A stretch of 64,000 nt of DNA, from positions 186,001 to 250,000 of the forward strand of contig JAFOMG010000024.1 of assembly GCA_017418975.1 (NCBI GenBank), in the 5' to 3' direction. A program made the position numbers and the translations under genes. A model generated the notes under the pieces. That model ran no database searches. It was not told the origin of the DNA and saw only the letters and a program-made list of their open reading frames with translations. Origin of the DNA: Sphingomonas sp. (GTDB taxonomy: Bacteria; Pseudomonadota; Alphaproteobacteria; Sphingomonadales; Sphingomonadaceae). Shown here piece after piece: positions 8,681-16,683 of the stretch; the stretch's first letter is position 1, and each line of letters begins with the position of its first letter.

Positions 8681-9192
8681 ACGAGCTGCCGGCCGGACTG
8701 ACCGCCGAGCAGGTCGAGGTGCTGCGCCTCGTCCAGCAGAACCTGTCCTCCAAGGAAATTGCCCGCCTGCTCGGGATCTCGAAATCGGCCATCGACCAGC
8801 GGCTCGACCGCGCGCGCCAGGTGCTCGGCGCCTCCTCGCGGCGCGAGGCCGCGCGCATCTTCGCCGGGCTCGAGCCGGGATATGACCGAATCACACGTGA
8901 CCCGGCGGCGCTTGTCTATCCGGCCCCGGCCACTGCATTTCCGTCGGCGGCGGACAGGAACGACATGCCCGTCCAGCGGGTCCAGGCGACGCGGAGCGCG
9001 TTCGACATGGAGCCCGGGGTCGGACATGTCAGCCTGCGCCAGCTGTTGAAGGGGGTACGGCCAAATGATCTCAGTACCGCACAGCGGTTCATCCTCACGC
9101 TGCTGGTCGCCATCGGCGTGCCGATGCTGCTCGGCGGGTTGAGCATGCTGCTCTACGGCGTCGTCGCCATAGGCCGCCTCTTCCTCCGCTAG
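8677..9192 (+). CDS. LuxR-type HTH protein with C-terminal membrane segment
   Basis: A 171-residue protein. Residues 6-60 form a LuxR C-terminal-type helix-turn-helix (LTAEQVEVLRLVQQNLSSKEIARLLGIS split over helices 1-3, then KSAIDQRLDRARQVLG). There is no receiver or autoinducer domain in front of it. A long polar linker follows. Residues about 136-170 form a strongly hydrophobic C-terminal segment (FILTLLVAIGVPMLLGGLSM), implying a membrane-tethered DNA-binding protein. Target genes are unknown. The start has no clear ribosome binding site and overlaps a 33-codon ORF by 4 nt. Confidence 0.8.
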   Translation: MNELPAGLTAEQVEVLRLVQQNLSSKEIARLLGISKSAIDQRLDRARQVLGASSRREAARIFAGLEPGYDRITRDPAALVYPAPATAFPSAADRNDMPVQRVQATRSAFDMEPGVGHVSLRQLLKGVRPNDLSTAQRFILTLLVAIGVPMLLGGLSMLLYGVVAIGRLFLR

Positions 9193-9257
9193 CCCTCGCC
9201 AAAACCCAATGTCGCAACAACCTGCGCCGGCCCTGCCGCGCGGGGAAAGGAAAACGC

Positions 9258-9614
9258 ATGTCCAATCTCCCGCATCTCGACGCCATCACCATCGTGGCCA
9301 AGGCCACCATCGCCGGCGAGCAGGCCTCGGACGCCGCATTGCGCAACCTGGCGGACCTGGTGAGCGCGACCACGACGCAGGCCGAGGCGATCCAGCTCCC
9401 GCCCCATGCCACCCAGCCGACGCTCGACCATCTCCGCACCGCGATGATCGCCGCCTTCGACAGCCGCCGCGCGGTGGTCATGGCCCATCAGGAGCTCGGC
9501 GCGCTCGCGCAGCGGCTCGGCGCGTCGCCGGAATCCTTCGGCGACCTCTGGCCGTGCCCGCGTTTCCCGACCGGCGCCACCGAGCAGCCGCCGCGCCTGC
9601 GTGCCGCCGCCTAA
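9258..9614 (+). CDS. Hypothetical protein, 118 residues
   Basis: A small soluble, probably all-helical protein (MSNLPHLDAITIVAKATIAG; AALRNLADLVSATTTQAEA; HLRTAMIAAFDSRRAVVMAHQ). AAAGGA sits 5-10 nt before the ATG, a good ribosome binding site. I do not recognise a family. The layout of an N-terminal helix pair and a C-terminal Pro-rich end suggests a small helical bundle. It lies between the membrane-anchored HTH gene and a small membrane protein gene, all in the same direction. Confidence 0.6.
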   Translation: MSNLPHLDAITIVAKATIAGEQASDAALRNLADLVSATTTQAEAIQLPPHATQPTLDHLRTAMIAAFDSRRAVVMAHQELGALAQRLGASPESFGDLWPCPRFPTGATEQPPRLRAAA

Positions 9615-9630
9615 CGGCTTGACCGCGCCC

Positions 9631-9658
9631 CATGGGACGGGCAGCCGTCCGTCCCATG
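9631..9658. repeat. Perfect 10-bp inverted repeat over start codons
   Basis: CATGGGACGG (9631-9640) and CCGTCCCATG (9649-9658) are perfect inverse complements around an 8-nt loop. Both arms contain an ATG in frame with the downstream membrane protein (9632 and 9656). The hairpin could terminate transcription from the preceding gene or occlude the start codon in mRNA. Confidence 0.7.
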
Positions 9659-10144
9659 TGGCACGTCGCAGTCTTTCTGATCCTGCTCGTCGCGAGCGTC
9701 GGCTATGCTTTCTGGCGTGGCGGCCCGCCCGAGAGGATCGGGGCGGCGGTCCTGCTGGGAGGCACGCTGGCATCGTTCTTCGCCGTGTCCGGCGCGCATG
9801 CGCGCTGGCTCAATCTGGAAACGGGCCTGCTGATCGTCGACGCGGCGATGCTGGCCGCGATTCTGATCCTACTCGTCCGGGCTAATCGATTATGGCCGAT
9901 TCCCATGGCCGCGTTGCTGATCGTTCAGGTCGCGGGGCACTTCCTCAAGACCCTCGACCCGCACATCTATCCGTTCCTCTATTGGCTCACGAGCAGCCTG
10001 TGGAGCTATCTGGTCACGGCCATCCTGATCGTGGCGACGCACAATCATCGCCGGCGCCTGAAGAAATTCGGGCAGGACATCTCGTGGAACGCCTCATCGC
10101 GCCGTTCCTCGGCGAACGATCGGGCAATCTCGCGCGAACCCTGA
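9656..10144 (+). CDS. Small multi-pass membrane protein
   Basis: About 162 residues with four predicted helices: VAVFLILLVASVGYAFW, IGAAVLLGGTLASFFAV, LLIVDAAMLAAILILLV and a last pair around MAALLIVQVAGHFL and YLVTAILIVATHNH. The tail is basic and polar. An alternative ATG at 9632 adds eight residues; both ATGs lie within an inverted repeat. I do not recognise a family. The end overlaps the radC-type gene by about 60 nt in another frame, so the two are probably translated together. Confidence 0.6.
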   Translation: MWHVAVFLILLVASVGYAFWRGGPPERIGAAVLLGGTLASFFAVSGAHARWLNLETGLLIVDAAMLAAILILLVRANRLWPIPMAALLIVQVAGHFLKTLDPHIYPFLYWLTSSLWSYLVTAILIVATHNHRRRLKKFGQDISWNASSRRSSANDRAISREP

Positions 10145-10668
10145 TCGCCGCGCACGGCTCGCTCGCCGCGGTGCTGAGCGCGGACGAAGCACTGCTCGGC
10201 GAGGAGCTGGACGGGGACGATCGCGCCGCCGCGCTGCTCGCGACCGCGCGCGAGATCCATCTGTTCCTGCTGCGCGAACGCATCCGGGATCGCGAGATCG
10301 TCGGCAACTATGCCGACCTCGTCGCCTATCTGCGCGCGGACCTGACCTACAAGCGCACCGAACAGGTTCGCGTGCTCTATCTCAGCTCGGCGAACCGCCT
10401 GCTCCGCGACGAGATGGTCAGCGAAGGCTGCCTCGACGAAGCGCCCCTCTATGTGCGGGATATCCTCCGCCGCGCCCTTCAGGTGGGCGCGGGCGCGATC
10501 ATCGTGGTCCACAATCACCCGTCAGGGGACGCGACGCCCAGCAAGGCCGATATCGACATCACCCGGCAATTGATCGAGGCAGGCAAGACGCTAGGCGTCG
10601 TCGTCCACGATCACCTAGTCGTTGCCGGCAGCGGGGTCGTCAGCATGCGGAATCTGGGACTCATCTAA
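10084..10668 (+). CDS. radC: RadC-type JAB-domain protein
   Basis: A 194-residue member of the RadC (UPF0758) family. The N-terminal part resembles the helical region of RadC (NLARTLIAAHGSLAAVLSAD). The C-terminal JAB/MPN metalloprotease-like domain has the diagnostic ligand motif HNHPSGDATPSKADID, preceded by REIVGNYADLVAYLRADL. Despite the name, a role in recombination repair is not established for the family. I chose GTG 10084 (VERLIAPFLGERSG), which overlaps the upstream membrane-protein gene. Its 3' end overlaps a small convergent gene by 54 nt. Confidence 0.88.
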   Translation: MERLIAPFLGERSGNLARTLIAAHGSLAAVLSADEALLGEELDGDDRAAALLATAREIHLFLLRERIRDREIVGNYADLVAYLRADLTYKRTEQVRVLYLSSANRLLRDEMVSEGCLDEAPLYVRDILRRALQVGAGAIIVVHNHPSGDATPSKADIDITRQLIEAGKTLGVVVHDHLVVAGSGVVSMRNLGLI

Positions 10669-10833
10669 GCCCCAGATCCAGCGGTCCTGCCGCACCCGGC
10701 GCGGCGTCTGGGCGATCAGGTCGTGCCCGTGCTGGAGATAGGTCGCAGCGATGTCGAGCCCCGCTTCGTCGCAGATCTCGATGGCCTCGGCGGCCAGGCG
10801 CAGGGCGCGGACGCGCGCATCTTCGTTCGACAT
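10615..10833 (-). CDS. Small helical protein, 72 residues
   Basis: MSNEDARVRALRLAAEAIEI begins a compact helical protein continuing ATYLQHGHDLIAQTPRRVRQD. The composition and the internal repeat of small helices look like a real protein, and it recalls short conserved sphingomonad proteins, but I cannot name a family. The start at 10833 is preferred to an in-frame extension of 17 codons that lacks coding character. It overlaps the radC 3' end convergently. Confidence 0.55.
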   Translation of the reverse strand: MSNEDARVRALRLAAEAIEICDEAGLDIAATYLQHGHDLIAQTPRRVRQDRWIWGLDESQIPHADDPAAGND

Positions 10834-10913
10834 GCGGGGAAAATATAGCCGTGCGGACGCAGGGTAAAGGACGCGTCCCCACAATCGCTACCGTTACGGA
10901 TGCATCCCCGCGC

Positions 10914-11465
10914 TCAGTCCACCTTCTTCGCGACGCCGACCAGTGCCGGGCGGAGCAGCCGGTCGCGGATCATATAGCCCGACTGGATCTCCTGCACGAT
11001 CGTGCCCGGCTCGGCCTCGGCGCTCGGCACTTCCATCATCGCCTGGTGGCGATTGGGATCGAGCGCCTCGCCCAGCGCGACGATCTTCGAGATGCCATGG
11101 CGCGCAAAGACCGAATCGAGCTCGCGGCCGGTCGCCTCCAGGCCGGTCACCAGCCCCTTGAACTTCTCGTCGTCCTTGAGCTCGACGGGAATCGCGGCAA
11201 GCGCGCGCGAGAGATTGTCGGCCACCGACAGCACGTCGCGCGCGAAGCCGGTCGCGGCATAGGTCTTGGCGTCCTGCGCCTCCTTCTCCGCACGGCGGCG
11301 GACATTCTGCGTCTCCGCCTGGGCATACATCACCGCCGACTTCGCCTCGGCGAGTTGCGCCTCGAGCTCAGCCACCCGGTCCTGCTCGGCCACGGGCGCG
11401 GCCTCCACGGTTTCCGCGCGCAGCGTCGTGTCGTCCGTGTCCGTCACCTTCGATTCTTCCGTCAT
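10914..11465 (-). CDS. grpE: Nucleotide exchange factor GrpE
   Basis: GrpE releases ADP from DnaK in the heat-shock chaperone cycle. The 183 residues include an acidic N-terminus, the long coiled-coil (VAELEAQLAEAKSAVMYAQ, ETQNVRRRAEKE), the core (FARDVLSVADNLSRAL) and the C-terminal beta domain with FDPNRHQAM-type motif (ALDPNRHQAMMEVPS) and IQSGYMIRDRLLRPALV. It lies 10 nt downstream of hrcA, the usual heat-shock arrangement. Confidence 0.96.
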   Translation of the reverse strand: MTEESKVTDTDDTTLRAETVEAAPVAEQDRVAELEAQLAEAKSAVMYAQAETQNVRRRAEKEAQDAKTYAATGFARDVLSVADNLSRALAAIPVELKDDEKFKGLVTGLEATGRELDSVFARHGISKIVALGEALDPNRHQAMMEVPSAEAEPGTIVQEIQSGYMIRDRLLRPALVGVAKKVD

Positions 11466-11475
11466 ATTTCCCTGT

Positions 11476-12516
11476 TCAGGTCAGCAATCGGGCCAATGTG
11501 GCCGCCGTGAAATCCACCATGGGGACGACTCGCGCATAGTTCAACCGCGTCGGGCCGATCACCCCCACCACGCCGACCATCCGCCCGTCCAGCGCGCGCA
11601 CCGGCTTGGCGATCACCGAAGAGCCGGACAAGGCGAACAGCTTGTTCTCCGATCCGATGAAGATGCGCGTCGCCTCGCCCTCCCGGGCCGAATCGAGCAG
11701 GCGGGCGATCTCCTCCTGCCCTTCGAGCTCATCGAGCAGGCGGCTGACCTTGTCGAGATCCTCCGTAGCGGCGGTGTCGATCAGCCGGGCCTGGCCGCGC
11801 ACGATCAACACCGGACGGCGGCCGCCATCCTCGCTCCACACCGCCAGCCCGCGCGCCACCAGCGCCGCCGCCGCGCTGTCGAGCGCCGCGCGCTGCTGGC
11901 CGAGCTCATGCTCCACCCTGGCCCGTGCCTGGCTGAGCGTCAGCCCGCCAAAGGTGCCGGTGAGATAATTCGCCGCGCGCTGCAGCGCCGCCGGGTCCAT
12001 GCCGGGCAGCTCGACCACCCGGTTCTCGACCGAGCCGTCCTCGCCCACCAGCACCGCCAGCGCGCGGTCGCGGCTCAGGGGCACGAAGCCGAACTGGCGG
12101 AGCACCGGCTCGGCCTTGGGCACCAGCACGAGCCCCGCACAGGCCGACAGGCCGGAAAGCGCGGCGGTGGTATTGGCCAGCGCCTCTTCCACCGGCCCGC
12201 GTTCGGCGGCGTTGCGCTCGATCGCGGCGCGCTCCTCCACCGAGGGCTCGCTCGCCTGCATCATGCCGTCGACGAACAGGCGCAGGCCGGTCTCGGTGGG
12301 CATGCGGCCGGCGCTGGTATGCGGCGCCGCGAGCAGGCCCAGTTCCTCCAGGTCCTGCATCACGTTGCGGATCGAGGCGGGCGAAAGATTTAGCCCCGAG
12401 ATCTGCGCGATCGTGCGCGAGCCGACCGGCGCGCCGGTGTCGATATAGGACTCGACCACCATGCGGAACACGTCGCGGGCGCGGTCGGTCAGCTCACGGA
12501 TCGGCGGGGTGGTCAT
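11476..12516 (-). CDS. hrcA: Heat-inducible transcription repressor HrcA
   Basis: HrcA represses heat-shock operons by binding CIRCE elements. The 346 residues contain an N-terminal winged helix (ARDVFRMVVESYIDTGAPVG, ISGLNLSPASIRNVMQDLEE), the loop LGLLAAPHTSAGRMPTETG and the C-terminal effector domain ending VGVVGVIGPTRLNYARVV. It is followed 10 nt later by grpE. No CIRCE element (TTAGCACTC-N9-GAGTGCTAA) is visible in the short upstream gap or before the upstream lipoprotein gene, so its targets lie elsewhere. Confidence 0.96.
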   Translation of the reverse strand: MTTPPIRELTDRARDVFRMVVESYIDTGAPVGSRTIAQISGLNLSPASIRNVMQDLEELGLLAAPHTSAGRMPTETGLRLFVDGMMQASEPSVEERAAIERNAAERGPVEEALANTTAALSGLSACAGLVLVPKAEPVLRQFGFVPLSRDRALAVLVGEDGSVENRVVELPGMDPAALQRAANYLTGTFGGLTLSQARARVEHELGQQRAALDSAAAALVARGLAVWSEDGGRRPVLIVRGQARLIDTAATEDLDKVSRLLDELEGQEEIARLLDSAREGEATRIFIGSENKLFALSGSSVIAKPVRALDGRMVGVVGVIGPTRLNYARVVPMVDFTAATLARLLT

Positions 12517-12548
12517 GTTCCCGATCTAGGGGCAGCCGCCCCCCGGCT

Positions 12549-13052
12549 TCAAGGCCGCTCGCCGATCAGCGCCTGGATCGGCAATGCCTCCACCGCCTCG
12601 CCCAGCGCCTGGCCGAGCGCGCGGTTCCTATCCGCCCGGCAGCCATAATAGAAATAGAGCCCCTGGCTGTCGCCGATCGCACGGGTCCAGGTGACGTCGA
12701 CGCTGGGCATGTCGGTCGCCGCCGGCTCGCAATTCTTCTCGCCCGGCGCGTAGCGGACCTGCCCGCTCTCCGGCCGGTATGGCGCCAGCCTGGCGGCGAA
12801 GGCATCATATTGCGCGCGGCTGAGCCTGAACGCCCGCTCGCCGGTCACCGCGGTGAAGCGCTTGCCCTCAAACACGCCGGTGCCGTCGGGGCGGACGGTG
12901 ACGGCGTAGATCGGGCAGCGGCCGAAACAGGCGCCGGTCTCGTAGCGGATCGAATCGCCTTCGATCGCCACCGGCCGGCCCGGCCCGCCGCTGGGCGCTA
13001 CGCAGCCCGCCAGCCCCAGCGTGCCCAGTCCCATGATCAACAGCCTGCGCAT
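12549..13052 (-). CDS. DUF6438-type lipoprotein
   Basis: A 167-residue predicted lipoprotein. The N-terminus MRRLLIMGLGTLGLAGC ends in a lipobox (LAGC), so the mature protein would be anchored by its acylated Cys. The signature of the DUF6438 family follows: RYETGACFGRCPIYAVTVRP, then a beta-strand-rich region and a second Cys pair (EKNCEP and YYGCRAD). The role is unknown. It is placed 32 nt upstream of hrcA on the same strand and divergent from rph, so it may be co-transcribed with hrcA-grpE. Confidence 0.72.
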   Translation of the reverse strand: MRRLLIMGLGTLGLAGCVAPSGGPGRPVAIEGDSIRYETGACFGRCPIYAVTVRPDGTGVFEGKRFTAVTGERAFRLSRAQYDAFAARLAPYRPESGQVRYAPGEKNCEPAATDMPSVDVTWTRAIGDSQGLYFYYGCRADRNRALGQALGEAVEALPIQALIGERP

Positions 13053-13144
13053 TCCCCGTTCCTCCACGGATCACCCGCCGAGACTGGCGCGTTCCCACCG
13101 TTACGTCTACGTGCCGCTGCGAACCTTGCAGGAGACTGAAGCAG

Positions 13145-13858
13145 ATGCGCCCTTCCGGCCGCGCCCCCGACGAAATGCGTGCGATCACGATCGAGCCCCA
13201 TTTCACCCGCCATGCCGAGGGTTCGGTGCTGATCAGCTTCGGCGACACGCGCGTGCTCGTCACCGCCAGCGTCGAGGAGCGGCTGCCGCCCTGGCTTAAG
13301 GGCAAGGGCGAAGGCTGGGTCACCGCCGAATATGGCATGCTTCCCCGCGCCACCCATACGCGCGGCCAGCGCGAGGCGGCCAAGGGCAAGCAGTCCGGCC
13401 GCACGCAGGAGATCCAGCGCCTGATCGGCCGCAGCCTGCGCGCCGTGACGGATCTCAAGCTGCTCGGCGAGCGCCAGATCACGCTCGATTGTGACGTGAT
13501 CCAGGCCGATGGCGGCACCCGCACCGCGGCAATCTCGGGCGCCTTCGTGGCGCTGCGCATCGCGGTGAACAAGCTGATGGCCCAGGGCCTGATCAAGGAA
13601 GACCCGATCACCGCCCAGGTCGCCGCGGTCTCCTGCGGCATCTACAAGGGCGCCCCGGTGCTCGACCTCGATTATGACGAGGACAGCGCGGCCGATGCCG
13701 ATGCCAATTTCGTCCTGCTCTCCAACGGCAACATCGCCGAGGCGCAGGCGACCGCCGAAGGCGCGACCTATGACGAGGAAGGGCTGCTCCGCCTGCTCCG
13801 CCTCGCGCGAATCGGCTGCAACCAGATCTTCGACGCGCAGCGGAAGGCAATCGGATGA
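13145..13858 (+). CDS. rph: Ribonuclease PH
   Basis: A phosphorolytic 3' exoribonuclease that trims tRNA 3' ends. At 237 residues it is the normal length. Signatures: MRPSGRAPDEMR at the N-terminus, GSVLISFGDTRVLVTASVEE, GWVTAEYGMLPRATHTR, the phosphate-binding TQEIQRLIGRSLRAV, and LDCDVIQADGGTRTAAISGA. Its stop overlaps the rdgB start by 4 nt. The rph-rdgB pair divergent from hrcA is a common alphaproteobacterial order. Confidence 0.97.
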   Translation: MRPSGRAPDEMRAITIEPHFTRHAEGSVLISFGDTRVLVTASVEERLPPWLKGKGEGWVTAEYGMLPRATHTRGQREAAKGKQSGRTQEIQRLIGRSLRAVTDLKLLGERQITLDCDVIQADGGTRTAAISGAFVALRIAVNKLMAQGLIKEDPITAQVAAVSCGIYKGAPVLDLDYDEDSAADADANFVLLSNGNIAEAQATAEGATYDEEGLLRLLRLARIGCNQIFDAQRKAIG

Positions 13859-14511
13859 CCGGCGAAGGCGAGACTTCCAGGGATGTCGGCCCCCAGGCCA
13901 TCCGCGCGCTGAAGCCGGGCAGGCTGGTGATCGCCAGCCACAATGCCGGCAAGGTGCGCGAGATCCGTGAGCTGCTGGGCCCCTATGGGATCGAGCCGGT
14001 CTCGGCGGCCGAGCTGGACCTGCCCGAGCCCGAGGAGACCGGCACCACTTTCGTCGCCAATGCCGAGCTCAAGGCGCTGCAGGCGGCGGACCTGTCGGGC
14101 CTGCCCGCGCTCGCCGATGATTCGGGGCTGTGCGTCGAGGCACTGAACAACGAGCCCGGCATCTTCTCCGCGCGCTGGGCGGGGGAGAGCAAGGACTTCG
14201 GCTTCGCGATGCGGCTAGTGGAGGAGCGGCTCGCGGCGCTGCCGCCCGAGACCAGCCGCGATGCGCATTTCGTCTGCGCCCTCGCCCTTGCCTGGCCCGA
14301 CGGGCATGTCGAATGGTTCGAGGGTCGGGTCGACGGCACCCTCGTCTGGCCGCCGCGCGGCGATCAGGGCTTCGGCTATGACCCGATGTTCGTGCCCGCC
14401 GGCCATGCGCAGAGCTTTGGCGAGATGGAGCCCGCGGCCAAGCACGCGATGAGCCATCGCGCCGATGCCTTCCGCCAGCTCGTTGCCGCGGTGCTCGGCC
14501 AGGAAAGGTGA
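13855..14511 (+). CDS. rdgB: dITP/XTP pyrophosphatase (RdgB/HAM1)
   Basis: This enzyme removes non-canonical purine nucleotides (dITP, XTP) from the pool. It has 218 residues with the family motifs LVIASHNAGKVREIRELL (substrate-binding SHN.GK), TFVANAELKA, LADDSGLCVEAL (metal-binding D), PGIFSARWAG, and QGFGYDPMFVPAG. The C-terminal MSHRADAF is also typical. It is translationally coupled to rph (ATGA overlap). Confidence 0.96.
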   Translation: MTGEGETSRDVGPQAIRALKPGRLVIASHNAGKVREIRELLGPYGIEPVSAAELDLPEPEETGTTFVANAELKALQAADLSGLPALADDSGLCVEALNNEPGIFSARWAGESKDFGFAMRLVEERLAALPPETSRDAHFVCALALAWPDGHVEWFEGRVDGTLVWPPRGDQGFGYDPMFVPAGHAQSFGEMEPAAKHAMSHRADAFRQLVAAVLGQER

Positions 14512-14603
14512 TTCGCGCCGCGTTAAGGATTTATTTCCCGCAACCTCGAACCCAAAGTTAAGTTATGACCCTTGCAATTAGAGCCAAGCGAGGGGTCGCA
14601 GAA

Positions 14604-14780
14604 ATGGGTTCGTTCCGCCAGCTGGCGACGATGATACGACACGTCCACGAGACGCATGTCCACGGCATCACCGAAGAGGATGCGGAAGAAGTCGCGCTCG
14701 CACAGGGTGAGGCCGACACCTGCCAGCCCGGATTCGCCGATGCCGGGCAGGTTACCGAAACCGAGGATCTGCAAGCCTGA
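14604..14780 (+). CDS. Small acidic protein, 58 residues
   Basis: MGSFRQLATMIRHVHETHVH continues through an acidic stretch (GITEEDAEEVALAQGEAD) to a TGA at 14780. GAGGGG lies 9 nt before this ATG; an earlier in-frame ATG at 14565 adds 13 residues but has no such site. A GC-rich hairpin begins 3 nt after the stop, which supports this being a real transcription unit. No known family is recognised. Confidence 0.45.
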   Translation: MGSFRQLATMIRHVHETHVHGITEEDAEEVALAQGEADTCQPGFADAGQVTETEDLQA

Positions 14781-14782
14781 CC

Positions 14783-14808
14783 GCCCGGGGGAGCCTGCTC
14801 TCCCGGGC
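14783..14808 (+). terminator. Intrinsic-terminator-like hairpin
   Basis: GCCCGGGGGAG and CTCTCCCGGGC form an 11-bp stem with one G-U pair around a short CCTG loop, followed by CATTTCCCTGTTCT. It starts immediately after the small gene's stop codon. Confidence 0.65.
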
Positions 14809-14858
14809 CATTTCCCTGTTCTGCGAAGGGCCCTCGGGGCCGGGCCCTTAGGGGGCGG

Positions 14859-14944
14859 TGGTGGACAGGGCTGGATTCGAACCAGCGTACGCTTGCACGG
14901 GCAGATTTACAGTCTGCTGCCTTTAACCACTCGGCCACCTGTCC
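14859..14944 (-). tRNA. tRNA-Tyr (GTA anticodon)
   Basis: Read on the minus strand, the 86-nt sequence starts GGACAGGTGGCCGAGTGG and ends with an encoded CCA. The anticodon stem GCAGA/TCTGC encloses the loop CTGTAAA, giving anticodon GTA (Tyr). A long variable arm (CCGTGCAAGCGTACG) marks a class II tRNA, as expected for bacterial tRNA-Tyr. The T-arm reads CTGGTTCGAATCCAG. The acceptor stem GGACAGG pairs with CCTGTCC. Confidence 0.96.
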
Positions 14945-15057
14945 ATGGCGCCGTTCGGCGAGAGGGGGCCCATTGCCGAAGCCCCGCGTCCCTGTCAACG
15001 CCTTGCGCGCAACCTTTGTGCGGCATAGCGTCCGCCGTTTCCATGCAGGGGGCCCCA

Positions 15058-16683
15058 ATGCGCCGACTTTCCTTCGCCATCGCCGCGCTGCTCGCCGCGA
15101 CCGCCACGATACCGCTCGCCACCGCCAAGGGCCCGGAGGGCCCGAGCGCGCCGGTCGACCAGATCGTCGACCAGGGCACCCGTCACAGCGAAGTGATGCG
15201 TATCGCCCAGTACCTCACCGACGTGATCGGCGGCCGCCTCACCAATTCGCCCGGCATGCGCCAGGCCGAGGACTGGACCCAGGCCAAGTTCCGCGAATGG
15301 GGCCTGGTCAATGTCCACAAGGAAGGTTTCGAGTTCGGCCGCGGCTGGTCCGCCAGGAACGCCAGCGTGAAGATGGTCGCCCCGCGCCCGCTCACCCTGA
15401 TCGCCGCGCCGCTCGCCTGGACGCCCGGCACGGGCGGCCCGATCACCGGCCAGGTGGTGCTCGCCCCGATGGCCGACGAAGCCGCGCTCGACCAGTACAA
15501 GGGCAAGCTCAAGGGCAAGATCGTGCTGATAACGGAGCCGACGGACATTGCCGACGCGACCGTTCCGGACTTCCGCCGCTATGGAGACGCCGATCTCGAC
15601 AAGGCCGACACGTTCGAGCTGCCGGGCGGCCCTTCCGCCGCCACGCGCCGGCCGCGCGGCCCCTCGCGCCAGATTTTCCTCGCCAAGCGCGATGCCTTTC
15701 TGAAGGCCGAGGGCGCAATTGCATACGCGACCATGTCGACGCGCAACGGCAAGCTGGTCCATGGCCAGAACAGCCAGTTCCGGGTCGGCGCCACGCCGCC
15801 GCTCCCCGGCTTCGAGATCGCCGCCGAGGATTATCGCCGCCTCGTCCGCCTGGCCAAGATGGGCGCAACGCCCAGCCTCGAGCTGAACAGCGACGTCACT
15901 TATGACGACAGCGACACCAAGGCCTACAACATCATGGCCGACATTCCCGGCACCGATGCCAAGGCGGGCTATGTGATGGCCGGCGCACATATGGACAGCT
16001 GGGCGATGGGCGATGGCGCGGCGGACAATGCCGCTGGCGTATCGATGGTGATGGAGGCCGCGCGCATCATCAAGACCCTGGGCGTCAAGACGAAGCGCTC
16101 GATCCGCTTCGTGCTGTGGTCGGGCGAGGAGCAGGGCCTGCTCGGCTCGATGGCCTATATCGAGGACCATATCGCCACCCGCACGATCGACCCGACGCTG
16201 AGCGGCCCCGCCCGCTACGCGGCCTGGGGCAAGTCCTACCCGATCAAGCCGGGCCCGGACCATGCGAAGCTCGCCGCCTATTTCAACCTAGACAACGGCT
16301 CGGGCAAGATCCGCGGCATCTATACCCAGGGCAACACCGCGGTGGTGCCGATCTTCCGCGACTGGCTGGCGCCGTTCAGCTCGTTCGGGGCCACCAAGGT
16401 GGCGACCGCCCTCACCGACAGCACGGATCACGTGTTCTTCGACGTGGTGGGCATCCCGGCGTTCCAGTTCATCCAGGATCCGCTCGACTATGCCTCGACG
16501 GTCCACCACACCGATGTCGACACCTTCGATCACCTGAAGCCCGAGGACATGCGCCAGGGCGCGATCATCCTCGCCGCTTTCCTGATCAACGCGGCCAACA
16601 CACCCGATCCGCTGCCGCGCGTGCCGCTGGCGACCCAGCCCAAGACATTGGACGAATTCTACCCGGCGCCGGGAGCGAAGTAA
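15058..16683 (+). CDS. Secreted M28 family zinc aminopeptidase with PA domain
   Basis: A 541-residue exported peptidase. The signal peptide is MRRLSFAIAALLAATATIPLATA. A PA-type insert (LKGKIVLITEPTDI) occupies about residues 130-240. The M28 catalytic domain carries the zinc and catalytic residues: H311 and D313 in GAHMDSW, D323 in DGAADNAAG, E357/E358 in SGEEQG, an Asp in NLDNGSG, and a final His in VHHTDVDTFDH. Family members remove N-terminal amino acids from peptides in the periplasm or outside. The start at 15058 follows an AGGGGG stretch. The stop overlaps the next gene by one base (TAATG). Confidence 0.92.
   Translation: MRRLSFAIAALLAATATIPLATAKGPEGPSAPVDQIVDQGTRHSEVMRIAQYLTDVIGGRLTNSPGMRQAEDWTQAKFREWGLVNVHKEGFEFGRGWSARNASVKMVAPRPLTLIAAPLAWTPGTGGPITGQVVLAPMADEAALDQYKGKLKGKIVLITEPTDIADATVPDFRRYGDADLDKADTFELPGGPSAATRRPRGPSRQIFLAKRDAFLKAEGAIAYATMSTRNGKLVHGQNSQFRVGATPPLPGFEIAAEDYRRLVRLAKMGATPSLELNSDVTYDDSDTKAYNIMADIPGTDAKAGYVMAGAHMDSWAMGDGAADNAAGVSMVMEAARIIKTLGVKTKRSIRFVLWSGEEQGLLGSMAYIEDHIATRTIDPTLSGPARYAAWGKSYPIKPGPDHAKLAAYFNLDNGSGKIRGIYTQGNTAVVPIFRDWLAPFSSFGATKVATALTDSTDHVFFDVVGIPAFQFIQDPLDYASTVHHTDVDTFDHLKPEDMRQGAIILAAFLINAANTPDPLPRVPLATQPKTLDEFYPAPGAK

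Noticed and set aside
10880..10910. Further SigF promoter (GTAACG read leftward)
   Set aside because: At 16-nt spacing the sequence is CGCGTC, not CGAA; the same failure applies near 13103 and 39330.
12517..13144. CIRCE element search around hrcA
   Set aside because: No TTAGCACTC-N9-GAGTGCTAA-like sequence is visible in either gap.
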